A stretch of 64,000 nucleotides of DNA from DDH964 sp963806685 (lineage in GTDB: Bacteria; Desulfobacterota; Desulfuromonadia; Desulfuromonadales; DDH964). The notes under the pieces were generated by a model that was not told the origin of the DNA, searched no databases, and saw only the letters and a list, made by a program, of their open reading frames with translations. Positions 42,768-51,767 of the stretch are shown in pieces. Position 1 is the first letter of the stretch. Every line of letters starts with the position of its first letter. A program made the position numbers and the translations under genes. The stretch is from the NCBI GenBank assembly GCA_963806685.1, contig CAWDZB010000017.1:251618-315617 (forward strand). Reading direction: 5' to 3'.

Positions 42768-43904
42768 TCAATAGCTGGAGGACAAGGCGCGCCCTGCCGC
42801 CAGGATGGTGAGCAGACCGAAGCCGGCGACCAGTCCGAGCAGAACCAAAAAGGCTCCCCACCCCCAGTCGCGGTAGACCAGGCCCGGCAGCCAGGAGCCG
42901 AGTGCGCCGCCGCCGTAATAAAATCCCACGTAGAGGCCGTTGACCATCGGTCGGTGTTCGCTGCTCAGGCCATTGACGTAACCGGTGGCGGTTGCATGGA
43001 CCAGGAACATCGCGCCGCAGAAGAGGAACATGACCAGGAACAGCACCGTTATCCGGCCACTGGCCAGTCCCAGCAGGGCCAGGCAGAAGGTGGCATAACT
43101 GGCCGCCATTACCGGCAACTGGCCTCCGAACAGCCGCGCAGCCCGGACCGCCCACAACGAGGTTGCGATTCCCATCAGATAGCCGCTGTACATCAGGCCG
43201 ATGCGCAGTTCGCTGGCCTTGGAGCTGAGATCGGTGAGGCGGAAGGGGAGGTAGTTCATCACCGCGGCGAAGACGAAGAAGAGACAGGCGATCGCCAGGT
43301 AGATGCGCAGCAGCTGGCGGTTGGCCAGCACGGCCGGCAGCAGGTCGGCCCGCGGCCGCGCCAGGCGCTGCCCGGGAGCGGGCGGCAGCCTACCGAGCAC
43401 CAGCCAGGCCAGCAGCAGGCTGATGCCCAGAGCAAGGAAACTGTAGCGCCAGCCAAGCCAGGTGGAAAGGGCCCCGGAGCAGGCTCGACCGAGGAAGCCG
43501 CCGAGGATGGTGCTGGCGATGTAGATGGCCATCGCCCGGGAGAGCTGGGGTTTGGGGGCGGTGGTAGCCACGTAGGTCATCAGGGCGGTCAAAATGGCCG
43601 GCACCAGCAGGCCGAGACCCAGCCGCAGCAGGAACAGCAGGCGGAAGGAAGGAGCCAAAAAGCAAAGAAACTGAAAAACGGCCAGCAACAGCACCGCACC
43701 GCGCAGCAGGCGCCGCAACGAGAACGCCTCGAGCAGGTAGCCGTAGAGCAAGGGTGCCAGACTCAACGGAATAAAGACGACGGTCGTCAGGGTCGCGGCC
43801 AGATCGCGACTGACACCGAACTCGCGGGCCAAAACCGGCAGCAGCGGCTGCGGGGCATAGAGTGTGGAAATAGTAAGGATCGTAGTGAAAATAATGATCG
43901 GCAT
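42768..43904 (-). CDS. MFS transporter
   Basis: 378 residues with about twelve helices (STLYAPQPLLPVLAREFGVS near the start, then RAMAIYIASTILGGFLGRACSG and GYVNGLSSEHRPMVNGLYVG near the end). The substrate-specific family is not clear; the pattern with AREFGVS and GRACSG resembles MFS drug- or arabinose-efflux-like transporters. The start at 43904 gives MPIIIFTT; an in-frame ATG seven codons upstream is possible. It is divergent from the GH57 gene at 44061. Confidence 0.85.
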   Translation of the reverse strand: MPIIIFTTILTISTLYAPQPLLPVLAREFGVSRDLAATLTTVVFIPLSLAPLLYGYLLEAFSLRRLLRGAVLLLAVFQFLCFLAPSFRLLFLLRLGLGLLVPAILTALMTYVATTAPKPQLSRAMAIYIASTILGGFLGRACSGALSTWLGWRYSFLALGISLLLAWLVLGRLPPAPGQRLARPRADLLPAVLANRQLLRIYLAIACLFFVFAAVMNYLPFRLTDLSSKASELRIGLMYSGYLMGIATSLWAVRAARLFGGQLPVMAASYATFCLALLGLASGRITVLFLVMFLFCGAMFLVHATATGYVNGLSSEHRPMVNGLYVGFYYGGGALGSWLPGLVYRDWGWGAFLVLLGLVAGFGLLTILAAGRALSSSY

Positions 43905-44060
43905 GGCAGTTCGGCCCGTCGGCAAGTGACTGCCAGTATATCACCGGCTACCGCCGGGACCGGGTTATTGCTCTTCCGCTACCGACCCCTTGTCAGCGCT
44001 GCGGCGGTCGGCTAGAGTAGGCAAAGACGCCACCGCCTCCAACTTCGAGCGAACCCTGCC

Positions 44061-46472
44061 ATGAACCGTTACCTGTGCATCCACGGCCACTTCTATCAGC
44101 CCCCCCGGGAGAACCCCTGGCTCGAGGCGATCGAACAGCAGGACTCGGCCTACCCCTTCCACGACTGGAACGAACGCATTGCCGCCGAGTGCTACCGGCC
44201 CAACAGCGCGGCACGCATCCTCGACGAGCAGCGCCGCATCGCCCGGATCGTCAACAACTACACCCGGACCAGCTTCAACTTCGGCCCGACCCTCCTCTCC
44301 TGGCTGGAGCGCTGCGACCCCGAAACCTACCACACCATCGTCGCCGCCGATGCCGCCAGCCGCGAGCGCTTCGGCGGCCACGGATCGGCGCTGGCCCAGG
44401 CCTACAACCACATCATCCTGCCGCTGGCCAGCGAGCGGGACAAACGCACCCAGGTCGCCTGGGGAATCGCCGATTTCGAACATCGCTTCGGCCGACCCCC
44501 GGAAGGGATGTGGCTGCCGGAGACCGCCGTCGATACCGCGACCCTCGAGGCCCTCGCCGCGGCCGGAATCGCCTTCACCGTCCTCGCGCCCCACCAGGCC
44601 GGCCGGGTCCGCCCCCTCGGCGCCACGTCCTGGCAACCCCTCCCTCCGACGGGCATCGACACCCGCCGTCCCTACCTCTGCCGGCTCCCTTCGGGGGGCC
44701 GCATCGCGCTCTTCTTCTACGCCGGGGCCATCGCCAACGAGATCGCCTTTCGCGGCCTTCTCAAGGACGGTGAACAGCTGGCCACACGACTGCTGACCGG
44801 CTTCGGCACCGAGGCCGAGGCCCAGCTGATGCACGTCGCCACCGACGGCGAAACCTACGGCCACCATCATCGTTTCGGCGAAATGGCCCTCGCCTACGCC
44901 CTCGACCGGATCGAGGCCAGAGGCCAGGCCACCCTGACCGTCTACGGTGAATTCCTGGCGAAGTACCCACCGACCCACGAAGTGGAGGTCGTCGAGAACA
45001 GCTCCTGGAGCTGCGCCCACGGCATCGAGCGCTGGCGCAGCGACTGCGGCTGCCACATCGGTGGCGAGCCCGGCTGGACCCAGGCCTGGCGAGCACCGCT
45101 GCGGGCGGCCTTCGACTGGCTGCGCGATGCCCTGGAGCCCCTCTTCGTCGAGGGGATGAAGCAGCTCGGCTGCGAGCCCTGGGCGGCGCGGGACGCCTTC
45201 ATCGCAGTCATTCTTGATCGTGATCCGCAGGCCGTAGCCGCTTTTTTGCGCGCCCAGGCCGGACGCGAACTGGATCCTGAGGAATCGACCCGGGCGCTGC
45301 GCCTGCTCGAGATGCAGCGCCATGCGCTGCTCATGTACACCAGCTGCGGCTGGTTCTTCGACGAGGTTTCGGGGATCGAGACCACCCAGCTTCTCGCCTA
45401 CGCCGGGCGCGCCATCCAGCTCGCCGAGGAGACCTGCGGGGCCGTGCTCGAGGAGGAGTTTCGGCGCCGCCTGGCCGCGGCCAGAAGCAACCTGCCGCGC
45501 CGCGGCGACGCGGCGCGCATCTACCGCGAGGAGATCGCCACCGCCCGCGTCGATCTCCCCCGCGTCGCTGCCCACCACGCCATCGCCGCCGGCTTCGCCG
45601 AGCCCTGTGCGTTGGAGGATCCCCACTGCCACGACATCCACTGCTACACCGCCGAGCACCTCGAGCGCCGGGAGTACCTCAGCGGCCGCCTGCGCCTTGC
45701 CGTCGGCCGCAGCCGGGTGTGCTCGACCATCACCTGGTATGGCGCCGAGTTCTGCTTCGCCGTCCTCGATCTCGGTGGCCACAACCTGACCGCCGGCATC
45801 CGCCTCTGCCGGGACGGGGAGTCGGCGGCGGCGCTGGCCGCCGACCTCGCCACCCCCTTCGAGCGCAGCGACATCCCCACCGTCATCCGCCAGCTCGACC
45901 ACCACTTCGGCATCCAGACCTACAACCTTTGGCACCTGTTCCGGGACGAGCAGCGGCACGTCCTGCAGCAGATCATGGCCCCTACCCTGGCCGCCATCGA
46001 GGCCAGCTTCAGGGAAATTTACCGGGACCAGGAGCCGCTGCTGCGCTTTCTGCACGACATCCGCATGCCGGTCCCCCGGCTGCTGGCGGCGCCGGTGGAA
46101 CGGGTGCTGGTGGAGCGACTGCGCACCCTGCTCGAAAGCCGCCAGCTCCACCCCGGCGAACTGAAGGAAATGGCCGAGGAGCTGGCGAAGCTCGACATCG
46201 CCCTCGACGAGCCGCTGCTGGCACTGGCCGCCGGCCGCCAGTTCGAGCACCAGCTGCAGCACCTCGCCCGCACCCCGCAGAACCTGGCGCAGCTGCTGAC
46301 CATCATCGAGACCCTGGAAGCGGTCGGGGAACTGCCGCTGCACCCCGACCTGTGGCGGGCACAGAACCTCTTCTGGGCGCTGCGCCACACCCTCGACCAG
46401 ACCCAGCAGCCCGAGGAATGGCGGGCGGCGTTCCGGCGGCTGGGGGACTGCCTGGAGATGGCCACGGACTGA
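44061..46472 (+). CDS. Glycoside hydrolase family 57 / DUF3536 protein
   Basis: 803 residues, cytoplasmic. The N-terminal half is a GH57 (beta/alpha)7 barrel: CIHGHFYQPPRENPWL contains the HxH motif, RTSFNFGPTLLSWLE, then PPEGMWLPETAVDTATL with the likely catalytic Glu, and the VATDGETYGHHHRF region. The C-terminal region is DUF3536. Family members act on alpha-glucans, but specificity for this long form is not established. The start ATG at 44061 gives the usual N-terminus. It is divergent from the MFS gene and convergent with the M48 protease. Confidence 0.88.
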   Translation: MNRYLCIHGHFYQPPRENPWLEAIEQQDSAYPFHDWNERIAAECYRPNSAARILDEQRRIARIVNNYTRTSFNFGPTLLSWLERCDPETYHTIVAADAASRERFGGHGSALAQAYNHIILPLASERDKRTQVAWGIADFEHRFGRPPEGMWLPETAVDTATLEALAAAGIAFTVLAPHQAGRVRPLGATSWQPLPPTGIDTRRPYLCRLPSGGRIALFFYAGAIANEIAFRGLLKDGEQLATRLLTGFGTEAEAQLMHVATDGETYGHHHRFGEMALAYALDRIEARGQATLTVYGEFLAKYPPTHEVEVVENSSWSCAHGIERWRSDCGCHIGGEPGWTQAWRAPLRAAFDWLRDALEPLFVEGMKQLGCEPWAARDAFIAVILDRDPQAVAAFLRAQAGRELDPEESTRALRLLEMQRHALLMYTSCGWFFDEVSGIETTQLLAYAGRAIQLAEETCGAVLEEEFRRRLAAARSNLPRRGDAARIYREEIATARVDLPRVAAHHAIAAGFAEPCALEDPHCHDIHCYTAEHLERREYLSGRLRLAVGRSRVCSTITWYGAEFCFAVLDLGGHNLTAGIRLCRDGESAAALAADLATPFERSDIPTVIRQLDHHFGIQTYNLWHLFRDEQRHVLQQIMAPTLAAIEASFREIYRDQEPLLRFLHDIRMPVPRLLAAPVERVLVERLRTLLESRQLHPGELKEMAEELAKLDIALDEPLLALAAGRQFEHQLQHLARTPQNLAQLLTIIETLEAVGELPLHPDLWRAQNLFWALRHTLDQTQQPEEWRAAFRRLGDCLEMATD

Positions 46473-46533
46473 TCGGGGAGAAGAGTAGAACGGCATACGG
46501 CCGGGCCCGGCAACGGACCCGGCCGTATGCCGT

Positions 46534-47809
46534 TCAGGGGGCGGAAGCCTCCTGGCCCGGCCGGGCTTCCCGTCCGGCGGCGGCCAGCAGCCGGGCGACC
46601 CGCGCCGCGACCGGCGGGTGGGAATCGTGCCAGGCCGAGTGCCAGGGGTGGGGATGGAGATTGGAGAGGTTTTCGCGGGAGAGCTTGACCAGCGCCGAGG
46701 CCAGGGCCTGCGGATCCCCGGTAAGTCCGGCGGCATAACGGTCGGCCTGCCATTCATGGCGGCGGGAGAGCCAGGCCGTCAGGGGGGAGAAAGGAAAGAG
46801 GAGAATTCCCGCCACGAAGAAAAGGATCAGCAATTGGGCGTAGAAGGAGGCGGTGGCGAGGCCGAGCATCCCGGGAAGGACACCTGCCGCCAGCAGGGCG
46901 TGGGCCCCCCAACAGCCGGCCAGCATCAGCAGTTCGGTCCGCAGCAGGCGTTTGGCCAGATGTCCCTTCTTCCAGTGGCCGAGTTCGTGGGCAAGGATCG
47001 CCAGCACCTCGTCGTCGGCCATCTGCTCGAGCAGGGTGTCGAAGAGGACGATGCGCTTGACCCGGCCGATGCCGGTGAAGTAGGCGTTGCTGTGCCGGCT
47101 ACGCCGCGAAGCGTCGACCTGCAGCACCCTGCTGACCTTCAGTCCCGCCTTTGCCAACAGCTGGCGCACTCCCGCCTCCAGTGCCTCCCGTTTGAGCGGT
47201 TCGAACTTGAAGAACAGCGGCTCGATTACGTAGGGGGAGATCAACAGCAGGAAGAGGGCGGTCGCGGCCAGCAACACCCAGACCCATAACCACCAGTGGG
47301 ACGGGACTGGCCTGCACCAGCCAGAGGGCCGCGGCGATCAGGCCCCCGAGAAGGAGCAGGGAGAGGAGCAGCTCCTTGATGCGGTCGGCGACCCACAACC
47401 GGAGCTTGGTGGTGTTGAAGCCGAAGCGCGCCTCCAGGCGAAAGGTCCGCCAGAGGTCGAAGGGGAGCCCGAGCAGGGACTGGGCGAGCAGCAGGACGAG
47501 GAAGAAGACCACCCCGTTGCCGATGAAGGAACCGCTTTCCCCGGTCAGCAGGCGGTCGCAGAGAGGGAGCAGCCCGCCGAAATAGAAGACCAGCAGCAGC
47601 GCATCGTCCCACAGGGCGTGAGCCAGGCCGAAACGGCTGCGGGCGACGGTGTAGGCGGCGCTGCGGCGCAGGGCCTCGCCGTCGAGCGCCCCCTCGAAGC
47701 CGGCCGGGACCTCCTCGCCGTGCTCCCGCAGGTGGCGCAGGTTGAGGTAGCGCAGCCCGAGGCCGACACCGACCGTAACCAGCCAGAGGCCAAATACCGT
47801 CCATTTCAT
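46534..47809 (-). pseudogene. M48 (Ste24-like CAAX) peptidase, disrupted by a frameshift
   Basis: Two overlapping frames together make one protein of about 420 residues. The first, from ATG 47809 with AAGGAGG upstream, encodes the N-terminal membrane half (FGLWLVTVGVGLGLRYL, GLPFDLWRTFRLEARFGFN). Near 47298 a +1 shift moves to the frame ending at 46534 (HWWLWVWVLLAATALFLLL), which carries the zinc site HELGHWKKGH and the C-terminal part. In intact Ste24 proteins, WW-type residues follow directly, as here in the shifted frame. It is a single-base indel in CCCGTCCCAC, either a real mutation or a sequencing error. Confidence 0.8.
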
Positions 47810-47994
47810 CTCCATTCCTCCTTGCAGCACCGGCAATGCCGGGCAGCCTCCCGGCGCCTGCCGATCATAGCCATCCCCGCCGCCGCCGTCGAGGGGAAAG
47901 TGCCCTGGTACCTGCCCTCCCTGCCTTTTCGACAACTTCCAATTCCGACTTGATCTTCTCAACCTGCTGAAACGACATGGTCTTCATGTATATT

Positions 47995-48009
47995 TGAAAA
48001 CGATAATCA
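47995..48009 (+). promoter_or_regulatory. Fur box, promoter-distal, for feoA
   Basis: TGAAAACGATAATCA, a Fur-type 15-mer identical to that before the left-edge feoA (93-107, minus strand). Confidence 0.65.
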
Positions 48010-48046
48010 TTTCTTTGTTGCTTCGCAGTCGCCCTCTCTGTTTTTT

Positions 48047-48061
48047 TGATAACGATTTTCA
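48047..48061 (+). promoter_or_regulatory. Fur box, promoter-proximal, for feoA
   Basis: TGATAACGATTTTCA, an imperfect 7-1-7 repeat, 37 bp after the distal box and 25 bp before the feoA start at 48086. Confidence 0.65.
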
Positions 48062-48085
48062 ACTTCAGCCGAAGGAGAGACGCGG

Positions 48086-48316
48086 ATGATTCCGGTCGGA
48101 CTGCTCGGGCCCGGCGAACGGGGGGAAATCGTGGCCATCCGGGAGGGCGGCGGCAAGTGCGACTGCCGTATCGAAGGTCTCGGCCTGCGGGTCGGCAAGA
48201 GCGTGGAGATGCTCACCAACGGCGGCGGGGCCAGCGACCTTTTCTACCGCTCCTTCTGGGAGAAGAAGGGGGGATGCCACGATTGCAACGGTTGCAGCTG
48301 CGGCCGCAAGAAATAA
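48086..48316 (+). CDS. feoA: FeoA-like protein with a Cys-rich tail
   Basis: 76 residues. The SH3-like FeoA core is present (VGLLGPGERGEIVAIREGGG and GLGLRVGKSVEMLTNGGGA), but the C-terminus departs from FeoA and ends in a cluster with Cys64-x2-Cys67-x2-Cys70-x-Cys72 (CHDCNGCSCG). Cys25 and Cys27 lie in the middle (GKCDCR). It could bind a metal or Fe-S cluster. AAGGAGAG precedes the ATG, and two Fur boxes sit in the leader. No feoB gene follows; the next gene is a porin. Its own N-terminus is the same as that of a copy starting at position 16. Confidence 0.85.
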   Translation: MIPVGLLGPGERGEIVAIREGGGKCDCRIEGLGLRVGKSVEMLTNGGGASDLFYRSFWEKKGGCHDCNGCSCGRKK

Positions 48317-48438
48317 CGTCGGCGAGCACGGTCCCTCCCCGCCCCGTTGCAGCGGGCGGGGACCTTGTTAATCTTCACCGGCAGGATTTCGCAACGGGCT
48401 CGGTTGGAAGTGCTACTGGCAGCAAAATAGCAGGAGAA

Positions 48439-49746
48439 ATGAACAACATGCATCCCGGATTATCCAAAAGATACCCCGCCCTGCTGCTGACCGGCCTGCT
48501 GGCCCTGCTCCCCGCTCCGGCCTTCGCCCACGGAGACGAAACCCGCCAGGACCCGCTTGCCGCCACCACGCCCACCTCCATCGAAGGCCTCGCAGAACGG
48601 GACCATTTGCTCGGCGACTGGGGAGGCGTGCGCAGCACCCTGGAGCAACAGGGGGTGGATATTGATGCGGTGCTGACCCTCGATGCCATGGCAAACCTGC
48701 GCGGCGGTGTCAGCCGCGGCGGAGCCCTGCTGGGGAACGTCGATGTGACCTTCGCTGTCGACACCGCCCGGGCCGGCTGGTGGGGAAACGGCACTTTTTT
48801 TCTCTACCTGCTCGGCGACTTCAACGCCGGCGGGCCGCTCACCGACAAGGTCGGGGACTTGCAGGGGACCAGCAACATCGAGGCCGACCAGGCCGTCAAG
48901 ATCTACGAGGCCTGGTACGAGCATCGGTTCCTTGCGGACCGCTTCTCAGTGCTGGCCGGCCTGCACGACCTGAACAGCGAGTTCGACCTGCTCGAATACG
49001 CCTCGACCTTCATCAACAGCTCCTTCGGCATCTCCCCGGACATCTCCCAGGTCGGACCGTCCATCTTCCCAACCACCGCCCTGGCCCTCCGCCTCAAGGC
49101 CCAGCCCACCTCCGGCAGCTACCTGTTGGCGGGCCTCTACGACGGCGAGCCGGGCGAGCCCGAGCTGCCGCAGCGCAGCTCCCTGAGTCTTTCGTCCAAT
49201 GACGGGATATTCACGGCGCTGGAGGCCGGACTGAGCCAGGGAGAACCTGGCGAGGCCGACTATTTCAAGCTCGGTGTGGGGGGATGGGTTCATACAACAG
49301 AGGTAGAGGATTTCACCGGTCAGAGCCATGATTTCAACCATGGTCTCTATCTCATTGCCGAAAAGACCCTCTTCACCAGGGGGGAGAAAGGCGAGGGATT
49401 GGGCGCCTTTGTGCAGCTCGGCTTCGCCGACCCGCACCGCAACCAGATCGGCCGCTACTGCGGCGCGGGGCTGAACTACACTGGCCTGATCCACGGGCGC
49501 AGCCAGGACGTAACCGGCCTGGCCATCGCCAGCGCCCGCAACGGGGGGCACTTCCGGCGCTACATGGCCACGACAGAGAATTCCCCGGTGGACCATGCCG
49601 AAACCGTCATCGAGGCGACCTACCTGGCCGAGGTCCTGCCCTGGTTGACGGTGCAGCCGGACCTTCAATACGTCATCCATCCCGGCACCGACCCTGCCCT
49701 TGATAACGCCCTAGTTGCCGGCGCCCGCCTGGAGATCACTTTCTAA
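48439..49746 (+). CDS. OprB-like carbohydrate-selective porin
   Basis: About 435 residues. A signal peptide (RYPALLLTGLLALLPAPAFA) is followed by the OprB-type pattern LLGDWGGVRSTLEQQGVDIDA, then YEAWYEHRFLADRFSVLAGLHD and FGISPDISQVGPSIFPTTALALR, ending with alternating strand-like LEITF and a terminal Phe as in outer-membrane beta-barrels. It should form an outer-membrane channel. Two ATGs are possible: 48439 with AGGAG two bases before, or 48448 with a spacing of 11. It lies 120 bp after feoA, so it may share the Fur-controlled transcript. Confidence 0.87.
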   Translation: MNNMHPGLSKRYPALLLTGLLALLPAPAFAHGDETRQDPLAATTPTSIEGLAERDHLLGDWGGVRSTLEQQGVDIDAVLTLDAMANLRGGVSRGGALLGNVDVTFAVDTARAGWWGNGTFFLYLLGDFNAGGPLTDKVGDLQGTSNIEADQAVKIYEAWYEHRFLADRFSVLAGLHDLNSEFDLLEYASTFINSSFGISPDISQVGPSIFPTTALALRLKAQPTSGSYLLAGLYDGEPGEPELPQRSSLSLSSNDGIFTALEAGLSQGEPGEADYFKLGVGGWVHTTEVEDFTGQSHDFNHGLYLIAEKTLFTRGEKGEGLGAFVQLGFADPHRNQIGRYCGAGLNYTGLIHGRSQDVTGLAIASARNGGHFRRYMATTENSPVDHAETVIEATYLAEVLPWLTVQPDLQYVIHPGTDPALDNALVAGARLEITF

Positions 49747-50168
49747 AGGAGATGCAGGAGGCACTTCCGGGCCAGGCAGGACGGCAAGTCTGGGCGAAGC
49801 TGGTGAGGCAAGGCGCGGTCGCTGAAGGGCAGGAAGGAAGAAACTGCGACATGGGTCAGCGACCAAACGAACCCCAATCACCAAGGAATTGCCGGGCCGA
49901 ACCGTCCACCGGTCATTGGATAACGGCCGTATGGAGAGTATGAATGATCCAGAGGTAAAGTAAGACTTCAATTTAGGACAACTTACAGGAAAGCCCCAAC
50001 CTGAACAGCCAGGCCGGAGCTTTAATTTGTTCTGAAGACGGTGCCTTTCAGCACAGGGAGGAATGGCTTCAGCAGGAAACAGAAGGCTATTTCCGAACTC
50101 AACCTTTCCAATCTTTTTAGCAGGGGGGAAGATTGGAAATTGACGGGGGCTTTTCTCGCTGGCCATAG

Positions 50169-50192
50169 TGGCTCCCCGGGCCGGACTCGAAC
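50169..50192 (-). other. tRNA-Asn 3'-end fragment (possible integration scar)
   Basis: On the minus strand GTTCGAGTCCGGCCCGGGGA followed by GCCA fits the 3' end of a tRNA exactly: T loop TTCGAGT, T-stem half CCGGC, acceptor half CCGGGGA, discriminator G and CCA. It resembles bacterial tRNA-Asn. No matching 5' half (TCCCCGG) lies upstream, so only the end was copied, as happens at attachment sites of elements that integrate into tRNA genes. Confidence 0.55.
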
Positions 50193-50292
50193 TAGCTCCC
50201 TGCAGGAAAACAACCATCCTATTAATCGTCTCGCACTATTTTCGGCTTCCCTCCTGAGTGGTCAGCATGGATACCCGCAATCCCTGGGACAT

Positions 50293-50330
50293 AAGAAAAG
50301 CCCACGGTTCCAAGATCATGGGCTTTTCTT
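50293..50330. terminator. Bidirectional hairpin
   Basis: AAGAAAAGCCCA and TGGGCTTTTCTT form a perfect 12-bp stem with a 14-nt loop and A/T tracts on both sides. Confidence 0.7.
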
Positions 50331-50353
50331 GTGAAGCGGGAGAAATGCGATCG

Positions 50354-50397
50354 GCCCGGGCTGTTTACCAAGTACGATAAAGAAGCCGGGCTTTTTT
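50354..50397 (+). terminator. Intrinsic terminator
   Basis: GCCCGG (50354-50359) pairs with CCGGGC (50386-50391), followed by TTTTTT (50392-50397). The loop is large (26 nt). Confidence 0.5.
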
Positions 50398-50472
50398 CGC
50401 GGCAACTGTCCCTCTTGTCGTTTCCATAGCCCTTATCAGGCGGGCTTGTTGGTCCTCGTCCGATAATGTTCG

Positions 50473-50667
50473 TTAATACGGAGCGCGCCGCTCGAACCCT
50501 GAGTAATCTGCATTTCCACCTGGGTTCCTCAATATCCCGGTCTCGATGTTTACCCACCCCTCAGTGCGCTCGAAGCTGTCAATCGCCTTGCTGGCAATCA
50601 GCTTCTTCAACTCGTGGGGGCGTACCAGCCGTTTCTGCCCGTCAGTGTATTTAATTTGGATCATCAT
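50473..50667 (-). CDS. Short conserved protein (GSU3473-like)
   Basis: 64 residues from the ATG at 50667, which has GGAGG eight bases upstream. The features are an N-terminal segment MMIQIKYTDGQKRLVRPHEL, ELKKLIASKAIDSFERTEGW and a C-terminal GFERRAPY end that resembles PERR tails. I recall short Geobacter proteins of this type (GSU3473 family), but could not check. No signal peptide; probably cytoplasmic, function unknown. The gene stands alone in a gene-poor region. Confidence 0.68.
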   Translation of the reverse strand: MMIQIKYTDGQKRLVRPHELKKLIASKAIDSFERTEGWVNIETGILRNPGGNADYSGFERRAPY

Positions 50668-50785
50668 GGATCTTTCCTCCTTCCAAAAATACTTCCCTTT
50701 TAAAGCCATTATACATCCCCCCAGCATTAAGATAGCTGTCGTGTAAACCTCCAGAGCTTAGTCCCACAGATCCTGCAGTCAAAGA

Positions 50786-50813
50786 AAAACCCCGCCAGGC
50801 GAACTGAGCGGGG
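50786..50813 (-). terminator. Terminator downstream of the M15 peptidase
   Basis: On the minus strand the stem GCCCCGC with GCGGGG is followed by TTTTTC, about 150 bp beyond the peptidase stop. Confidence 0.55.
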
Positions 50814-50960
50814 CTTGCTGTTTCAGAGGTGTTGATTTATGGGACTCTGGCTTTGAACTGTCTGGTGCCCGAGGAGCTTGCGGTCCGACCCCGGCCACTC
50901 GCGATCTTGAACCTCATACGGCGCCAATTCGAATCGGCGTGCAAGCGGCGGCGCCCCGCC

Positions 50961-51767
50961 CTATCTCGGCTTTCTCTCGGCAGGAGGAAGGGGGAACAGT
51001 TCCGGCCGGTACTCGAAGTGCATGGTGTCGTAGTGATACCATTTGCCGCCCCAGATGAAGCCGTGCCGTTCGAAGGCGGCGACGATCGGCCAGGGGACCT
51101 GGTTGCGCCAGGCGAAGCGTCCGGCGTTTTTTTTGGCATCCCAGCGCCAGTAGGCGACCTGGGGGCCACCGAGATCGACCGCGATGCCGAAGCTGTGGGG
51201 GCTGAGGCGATCGGTGCCGGCGATGGGACGCCAGCAGTAGCCGCCGGCCGGTTCCTCGAGATAGGTTCGGAGAGCGGGGGGCAGCCGCTGCAGGTCGCGG
51301 ATGACCGCCGCCAGTTTTTCGTCCACTCGGTTGACGCGGGTGACGCGTAGGGTCGTCGGCCGGCCGAAGGGCCAGGCCACCGGCACCAGGTTCTTTTCCA
51401 CCGCCGCCCGGTCCGCCCCGTACATCTTGCGAAAGAACGCCTCATTGCGAAAGCGGCCGGGATCGAAGTCTCTCGGCGGCGGGGCGGGAAAGGCGGGGCC
51501 GGCAGGGTAGGGAAGTTGAAACTGGTCTGCCAGGTCGGCGGACTTGAGGAGAGTATCGAAGGTTTTTTCCCGGCCGTCAGCGAAGGTCATGACCGTGCCG
51601 TCGCACCAGCGAAGGGTGTTCCGGTCGGCGCCGCAGAGCTCGCCAGGATAGGCGGCAAGAAGCGCGCGCAGGCCGGCAGGCAGGGAATCGTTGGCGGCTG
51701 CCGGAAAAGACGGCAACAAAAGCAGCAGAAGTGGCAAAAGCGACAGGATGAGGCGACGCAGCACCAT
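50961..51767 (-). CDS. M15-family D-alanyl-D-alanine carboxypeptidase-like protein
   Basis: 268 residues. A signal peptide (RLILSLLPLLLLLLPSFPAA) leads to a periplasmic zinc peptidase of the M15/VanY-like fold. Zinc ligands are visible in SPHSFGIAVDLGG (H and D) and YHYDTMHFEYRP (H of HFE). It would trim the stem peptide of peptidoglycan. The ATG at 51767 gives the expected signal. It is monocistronic. Confidence 0.85.
   Translation of the reverse strand: MVLRRLILSLLPLLLLLLPSFPAAANDSLPAGLRALLAAYPGELCGADRNTLRWCDGTVMTFADGREKTFDTLLKSADLADQFQLPYPAGPAFPAPPPRDFDPGRFRNEAFFRKMYGADRAAVEKNLVPVAWPFGRPTTLRVTRVNRVDEKLAAVIRDLQRLPPALRTYLEEPAGGYCWRPIAGTDRLSPHSFGIAVDLGGPQVAYWRWDAKKNAGRFAWRNQVPWPIVAAFERHGFIWGGKWYHYDTMHFEYRPELFPLPPAERKPR

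Larger units (their letters stand above)
49747..50472. other. Gene-poor region with tRNA-end scar and two hairpins
   Basis: I see no credible gene in these 726 bp; open frames here lack ribosome sites and family features. It contains a tRNA-Asn 3'-end fragment (50169-50192) and two strong hairpins at 50293-50330 and 50354-50397. Confidence 0.65.

Noticed and set aside
43965..46757. A 930-residue open frame on the minus strand opposite the GH57 gene
   Set aside because: It is antisense to a gene with clear GH57 motifs; high GC makes long antisense frames common, and the translation has no family features.
50100..50260. Complete tRNA gene
   Set aside because: Only the 3' 24 bp fit tRNA geometry; no acceptor 5' strand, D arm or anticodon stem is found.
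49752..50334. Short frames in the gene-poor region
   Set aside because: No ribosome sites or conserved features; they overlap hairpins and the tRNA-end fragment.
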